DNA from: JBASRP01 sp044866075
GTDB taxonomy: Bacteria > Actinomycetota > AC-67
DNA: 19,107 nt
NCBI GenBank assembly: GCA_044866075.1
Contig: JBIOTQ010000141.1
Span: forward strand, 1-19,107
Direction: 5' to 3'
Below the pieces are notes generated by a model. That model did not search any database and was not told where the DNA came from. It saw only the letters and a list, made by a program, of their open reading frames with translations. Made by a program: the position numbers and the translations under genes. Numbering within the stretch: the stretch's first letter is position 1; each line of letters begins with the position of its first letter. Positions 16,718 through 19,107 of this stretch are shown here, piece by piece.

Positions 16718-17749
16718 TTGGCGTACTTACGGATCGTCGAAGGCGGGACGCTCTTCCCGAAGGACCGCTGCATCGTGTCCTTCGACGGGACGCACATCGC
16801 CTACACGCTCCTCGGATCGGCGAAGGCCTCAGGGCCGACGATGGTGCTGTGCGCGGGGTACGTGTGTCCGGACAACTTCTGGAAATACCTCGCGCCGGCG
16901 CTCGCGAAGAAGTACCGCGTCCTCGTGTGGAACTACCGGGCCTCGGGTGCGTCTGGTTCGCCGCGCGAGCCCGGCTACCGCGCGCGCAACTACACGGCCG
17001 AAGACTTCACGATGGAGAAGTACGCGCGCGACCTGAAGGAGATCCTCGATCACGAGGGCATCGACGAGGTCGCCGTCATCGGCCACTCGATGGGCGTTCA
17101 AGTGTGCTTGGAGGCGTACCGGCTGATGCCCGAGCGCGTGAAGTCGATCGTGTCCGTGACCGGGCCGTACGCGAGCCCGCTGCGGACCTTCTACAACTCG
17201 ACGTTGATGCCGCGGATCTTCCCGGTCGGACGCTTCGTCATCAACCTCTTCCCGCGACCGATGAACGTATTGTGGCGCGCGCTCTTCAAGTCGGGCCTGC
17301 CGCACCCCGGTGCCATCCGTCTCGGCGCTCTCGGGCCGAAGGCCAAGGCCGAGGACATGAGGCCGTACTACGACCATATGGCCGAGCTCGACCCCCTGAT
17401 CATGATGAAGATGGTCGAGGGGATGCACATGCATTCGGCCGAGGACCTGCTGCGAGAGATCGCCGCGCCGACGCTGATCATCGTCGGCGACCGCGACAAC
17501 TTCACGCCGCCGTGGCTCGGCCGGGTGATGGCGTCGCGCATCCCGATCGCCGAGCTGGTCGTCGTCCCCGGCGGGACGCACGGCACGATCATCGAGGAGC
17601 CCAAGATCGTGAACAAAGCGATCCTCGACTTCTTCAGCCGTCACCTCGGCGCGAAGGCGAAGCCGTCGCTCGCTCTCGTGGGCAAGAGGCCGGCCGCGAG
17701 AGCGAAGGCCAGCCCCCGCCGCAACGCCCGGACGAAGCGCCCGTCCTGA
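16718..17749 (+). CDS. Alpha/beta hydrolase
   Basis: The 343-residue protein has an alpha/beta-hydrolase core: an oxyanion strand (TMVLCAGYVCPDNFWKYLAPAL), the nucleophile elbow GHSMG (Ser124), an acid in GDRDNFTPP (Asp258 or Asp260) and the catalytic histidine in GGTHGTIIEEP (His288). A cap insertion lies at about 150-235. No signal peptide is seen, so it is cytoplasmic. The last 35 residues are rich in Lys, Arg and Ala and look disordered. Cotranscription with the acyl-CoA dehydrogenase suggests an esterase, lipase or thioesterase acting on a lipid-derived substrate, but this is inference. The start is TTG 16718, seven bases behind the previous stop, with a weak GCGGGG site; translational coupling is likely. 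Confidence 0.91.
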   Translation: MAYLRIVEGGTLFPKDRCIVSFDGTHIAYTLLGSAKASGPTMVLCAGYVCPDNFWKYLAPALAKKYRVLVWNYRASGASGSPREPGYRARNYTAEDFTMEKYARDLKEILDHEGIDEVAVIGHSMGVQVCLEAYRLMPERVKSIVSVTGPYASPLRTFYNSTLMPRIFPVGRFVINLFPRPMNVLWRALFKSGLPHPGAIRLGALGPKAKAEDMRPYYDHMAELDPLIMMKMVEGMHMHSAEDLLREIAAPTLIIVGDRDNFTPPWLGRVMASRIPIAELVVVPGGTHGTIIEEPKIVNKAILDFFSRHLGAKAKPSLALVGKRPAARAKASPRRNARTKRPS

Positions 17750-17801
17750 TCCGACCCTCTTGAGGTGTGAGGCCTTGTGCCGGCGTCCGCCGGTCGTGCG
17801 T

Positions 17802-17820
17802 TGTCAAGCGCCTCTTGACA
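17802..17820. repeat. Inverted repeat TGTCAAG-N5-CTTGACA upstream of the HTH/Rieske-like gene
   Basis: A perfect 7-bp inverted repeat (17802-17808 with 17814-17820) lies eight bases before the chosen start at 17829. It contains TTGACA and its complement TGTCAA, so it may be an operator or a hairpin in the leader. No -10 box is spaced correctly from it. Function is unknown. Confidence 0.5.
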
Positions 17821-17828
17821 GCAATGAG

Positions 17829-18536
17829 ATGATGGATCTTGAGATGGATCTCGACGATCTGTTGCGGCTCCGCGAGGAGTATGAGCGCTCGCTCGACGCA
17901 GCGGAGGATCAGCGCGCGGCGTTCTATCGCGCGATCCGCCGCGTCTACATGAGTGGGACTCCACTCCAGGAGATCGCAGATCATCTGGGTGTCTCTCGTC
18001 AGCGCATCCATCAGATCGTCGGGGCGGAACCGCAACGGGGGAAGCGCCGTCGAGGCGGCCTGGCGGCGATGATGATCGCGATCATGGCCGTGGGCCTGGT
18101 CGGCTCGCTCCGTGCCGCAGCATTAATCCCTCCGCTCCGACTTTCGTTTCTGGAGCAAGGCGTGACGACGCTCACGATCGAAGGACAGCATGTCATGCTC
18201 TTGCGGGAAGGCGATGCGCTACGAGGATTCCTCGCGCGAGTGCCTCATCTGAACGAGCGGCTTGCATGGTGCCCCAACGAGCGCGTGTTCCTGTCGTTCG
18301 CGCACGGAGAGCTCTTCGACCGCAGAGGTCGTTATGTTTCGGGCCCGGCGACGCGCGACCTCGATCGTGTCGACGTTCGGCTGCGAGGCGACGAGATCAT
18401 CATCGATCCGCTCCGCGTGATTCGATCCGACGGCCGCTCGGCCGGATCCGTGTCGGGGCCGGTCCTCGCGGCCTATCGCTATTGGTACAACGGTCATGCT
18501 CCCTTCGGCGATTTTTGCGCCCGAGGAGTCCAGTGA
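17829..18536 (+). CDS. Membrane protein: N-terminal HTH, one membrane helix, Rieske-like domain lacking cysteines
   Basis: The 235-residue protein has an acidic helix (1-30), a helix-turn-helix resembling sigma-factor region 4 or transposase HTHs (about 32-64, TPLQEIADHLGVSRQRIHQIV), a basic KRRR, and a hydrophobic helix (about 78-100). The outer part (about 112-195) aligns without gaps to a Rieske ferredoxin domain: box 1 CxHxxC becomes VPHLNE (138-143) and box 2 CPCHG becomes SFAHG (156-160). The following FDRRGRYVSGPATRDLDR is the normal Rieske continuation. Both ligand-position histidines remain (His140, His159), but all four cysteine positions are replaced, so a standard 2Fe-2S cluster cannot form. 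The positive-inside rule puts the HTH in the cytoplasm. Start ATG 17829 or 17832; an upstream ATG at 17760 is in frame but its extension looks unnatural. The function is unknown; a membrane-bound one-component regulator is possible. Confidence 0.8.
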   Translation: MMDLEMDLDDLLRLREEYERSLDAAEDQRAAFYRAIRRVYMSGTPLQEIADHLGVSRQRIHQIVGAEPQRGKRRRGGLAAMMIAIMAVGLVGSLRAAALIPPLRLSFLEQGVTTLTIEGQHVMLLREGDALRGFLARVPHLNERLAWCPNERVFLSFAHGELFDRRGRYVSGPATRDLDRVDVRLRGDEIIIDPLRVIRSDGRSAGSVSGPVLAAYRYWYNGHAPFGDFCARGVQ

Positions 18537-18551
18537 CGACGGCAAACGGTG

Positions 18552-18572
18552 CGTCGGGTCACTGGCCCGACG
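18552..18572 (+). terminator. Hairpin CGTCGGG/CCCGACG behind the HTH/Rieske-like gene
   Basis: A perfect 7-bp GC-rich stem with a 7-base loop starts 16 bases after the stop codon. Only TTAAGG follows, so it lacks a T-tract. It may be an imperfect terminator, common in high-GC genomes. Confidence 0.5.
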
Positions 18573-18589
18573 TTAAGGCCCCCGGCAGC

Positions 18590-18611
18590 GCGACCGGCGT
18601 GGACCGGTCGC
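18590..18611 (+). terminator. Second hairpin GCGACCGG/CCGGTCGC before ispH
   Basis: A perfect 8-bp stem with a 6-base loop (18598-18603) lies between the first hairpin and the ispH promoter. No T-run follows. Together the two hairpins could insulate ispH from upstream transcription, or this one could be an operator. Confidence 0.45.
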
Positions 18612-18630
18612 CCGCCCTGCCCGGCTCTGC

Positions 18631-18636
18631 GACAAT
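18631..18636 (+). promoter_or_regulatory. Possible -10 box GACAAT for leaderless ispH
   Basis: GACAAT stands six bases before GTG 18643, the usual distance from -10 box to transcript start. The intervening GAAGAG is too close to serve as a normal ribosome site. This parallels the metH and epimerase starts. Confidence 0.4.
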
Positions 18637-18642
18637 GAAGAG

Positions 18643-19107
18643 GTGACCATCGAAAAAGTCCTGCTCGCCGCGCCCCGCGGATACTGCGCGGGCGTCGACC
18701 GCGCCGTGGAAACCGTCGAGGAGGCGCTCTCCAAGTTCGGTGCCCCGATCTATGTACGGAAACAGATTGTGCACAACATCCACGTCGTCCGAGAGCTCGA
18801 GAGCAAGGGCGCGATCTTCGTGGAGGAGCTGGACGAGGTACCGGCCGGCTCGAACGTCGTCCTCTCCGCGCACGGCGTCGCGCCCGAGGTGTACCGCGAC
18901 GCGCGCGAGCGCTCGCTCAAGGTGATCGACGCCACCTGCCCGCTGGTGACGAAGGTCCACAACGAGGCGAAGAAGTTCGCGCGCGAGGGTTACGACATCG
19001 TGCTGATCGGCCACGAGGGCCACGAGGAAGTGGTCGGGACGATGGGGGAGGCTCCGAGCTCGATCACGCTCATCGGGTCACCGGACGAGGCCGAGAAGCT
19101 CGAGATC
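18643..19107 (+). CDS. ispH: 4-hydroxy-3-methylbut-2-enyl diphosphate reductase (partial, 5' end)
   Basis: The first 155 codons are present; the gene continues beyond the window. IspH (LytB) is the last enzyme of the non-mevalonate isoprenoid pathway, reducing HMBPP to isopentenyl and dimethylallyl diphosphate with a 4Fe-4S cluster in the cytoplasm. The visible part holds the first cluster cysteine in APRGYCAGVDRAV (Cys15), the substrate-binding histidines in KQIVHN (His44) and SAHGV (His77), the second cluster cysteine in DATCPLVTKVH (Cys99) and IGHEGHEEV. The third cysteine lies outside. The start GTG 18643 gives the normal IspH N-terminus, MTIEKVLLAAPRGYC. Confidence 0.96.
   Translation, partial: MTIEKVLLAAPRGYCAGVDRAVETVEEALSKFGAPIYVRKQIVHNIHVVRELESKGAIFVEELDEVPAGSNVVLSAHGVAPEVYRDARERSLKVIDATCPLVTKVHNEAKKFAREGYDIVLIGHEGHEEVVGTMGEAPSSITLIGSPDEAEKLEI

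Overview
The window looks like chromosomal DNA of a high-GC, Gram-positive-type bacterium, most likely an uncultured member of the Actinomycetota. The basis is the actinobacterial style of the 16S rRNA 3' end, two secreted proteins ending in LPATG plus a membrane segment plus arginines, several start codons placed just behind a -10 box (leaderless style), and the gene families present. I cannot place it below phylum.

The most unusual region is the left end. The window opens inside a 16S rRNA gene, about 180 exon bases from its 3' end. The gene is interrupted by a compact 244-base group I intron (137-380) inserted directly after the base equivalent to E. coli U1498. All conserved pairings P1-P10, P9.0, the guanosine-site helix P7 and the terminal G can be traced. 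The intron lies inside the binding site of the universal 1492R primer. Behind the 16S gene there is no tRNA, 23S or 5S gene. A strong UUCG-capped terminator follows, and then a convergent lipoprotein gene, so this 16S copy appears unlinked.

Region 0.5-6.4 kb holds a lipoprotein gene (minus strand), a small J-domain protein, and a pair of LPATG-anchored secreted proteins: a BNR/Asp-box sialidase-fold protein and an M14 zinc carboxypeptidase. Region 6.4-10.6 kb holds an RmlC-type sugar epimerase and full-length cobalamin-dependent methionine synthase (metH), both apparently leaderless. Region 10.5-14 kb holds an Rrf2-type regulator with three Fe-S-style cysteines, divergent from a three-gene sulfonate/nitrate/taurine-type ABC importer. 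The shared promoter carries three inverted repeats. With metH next door this suggests a sulfur-acquisition theme, though that is inference.

Region 13.9-17.7 kb has a membrane-anchored cyclophilin and a TetR regulator (minus strand operon), divergent from an acyl-CoA dehydrogenase and an alpha/beta hydrolase. Two tandem TTACC-N5-GTAAC elements lie between the divergent units and are the probable TetR operator. Region 17.8-19.1 kb has a membrane protein fusing a cytoplasmic HTH to a Rieske-like domain that has lost its cluster cysteines, then the 5' part of ispH, which runs off the window.

No stretch longer than 300 bases lacks a gene. I saw no CRISPR array, insertion sequence or tRNA gene.
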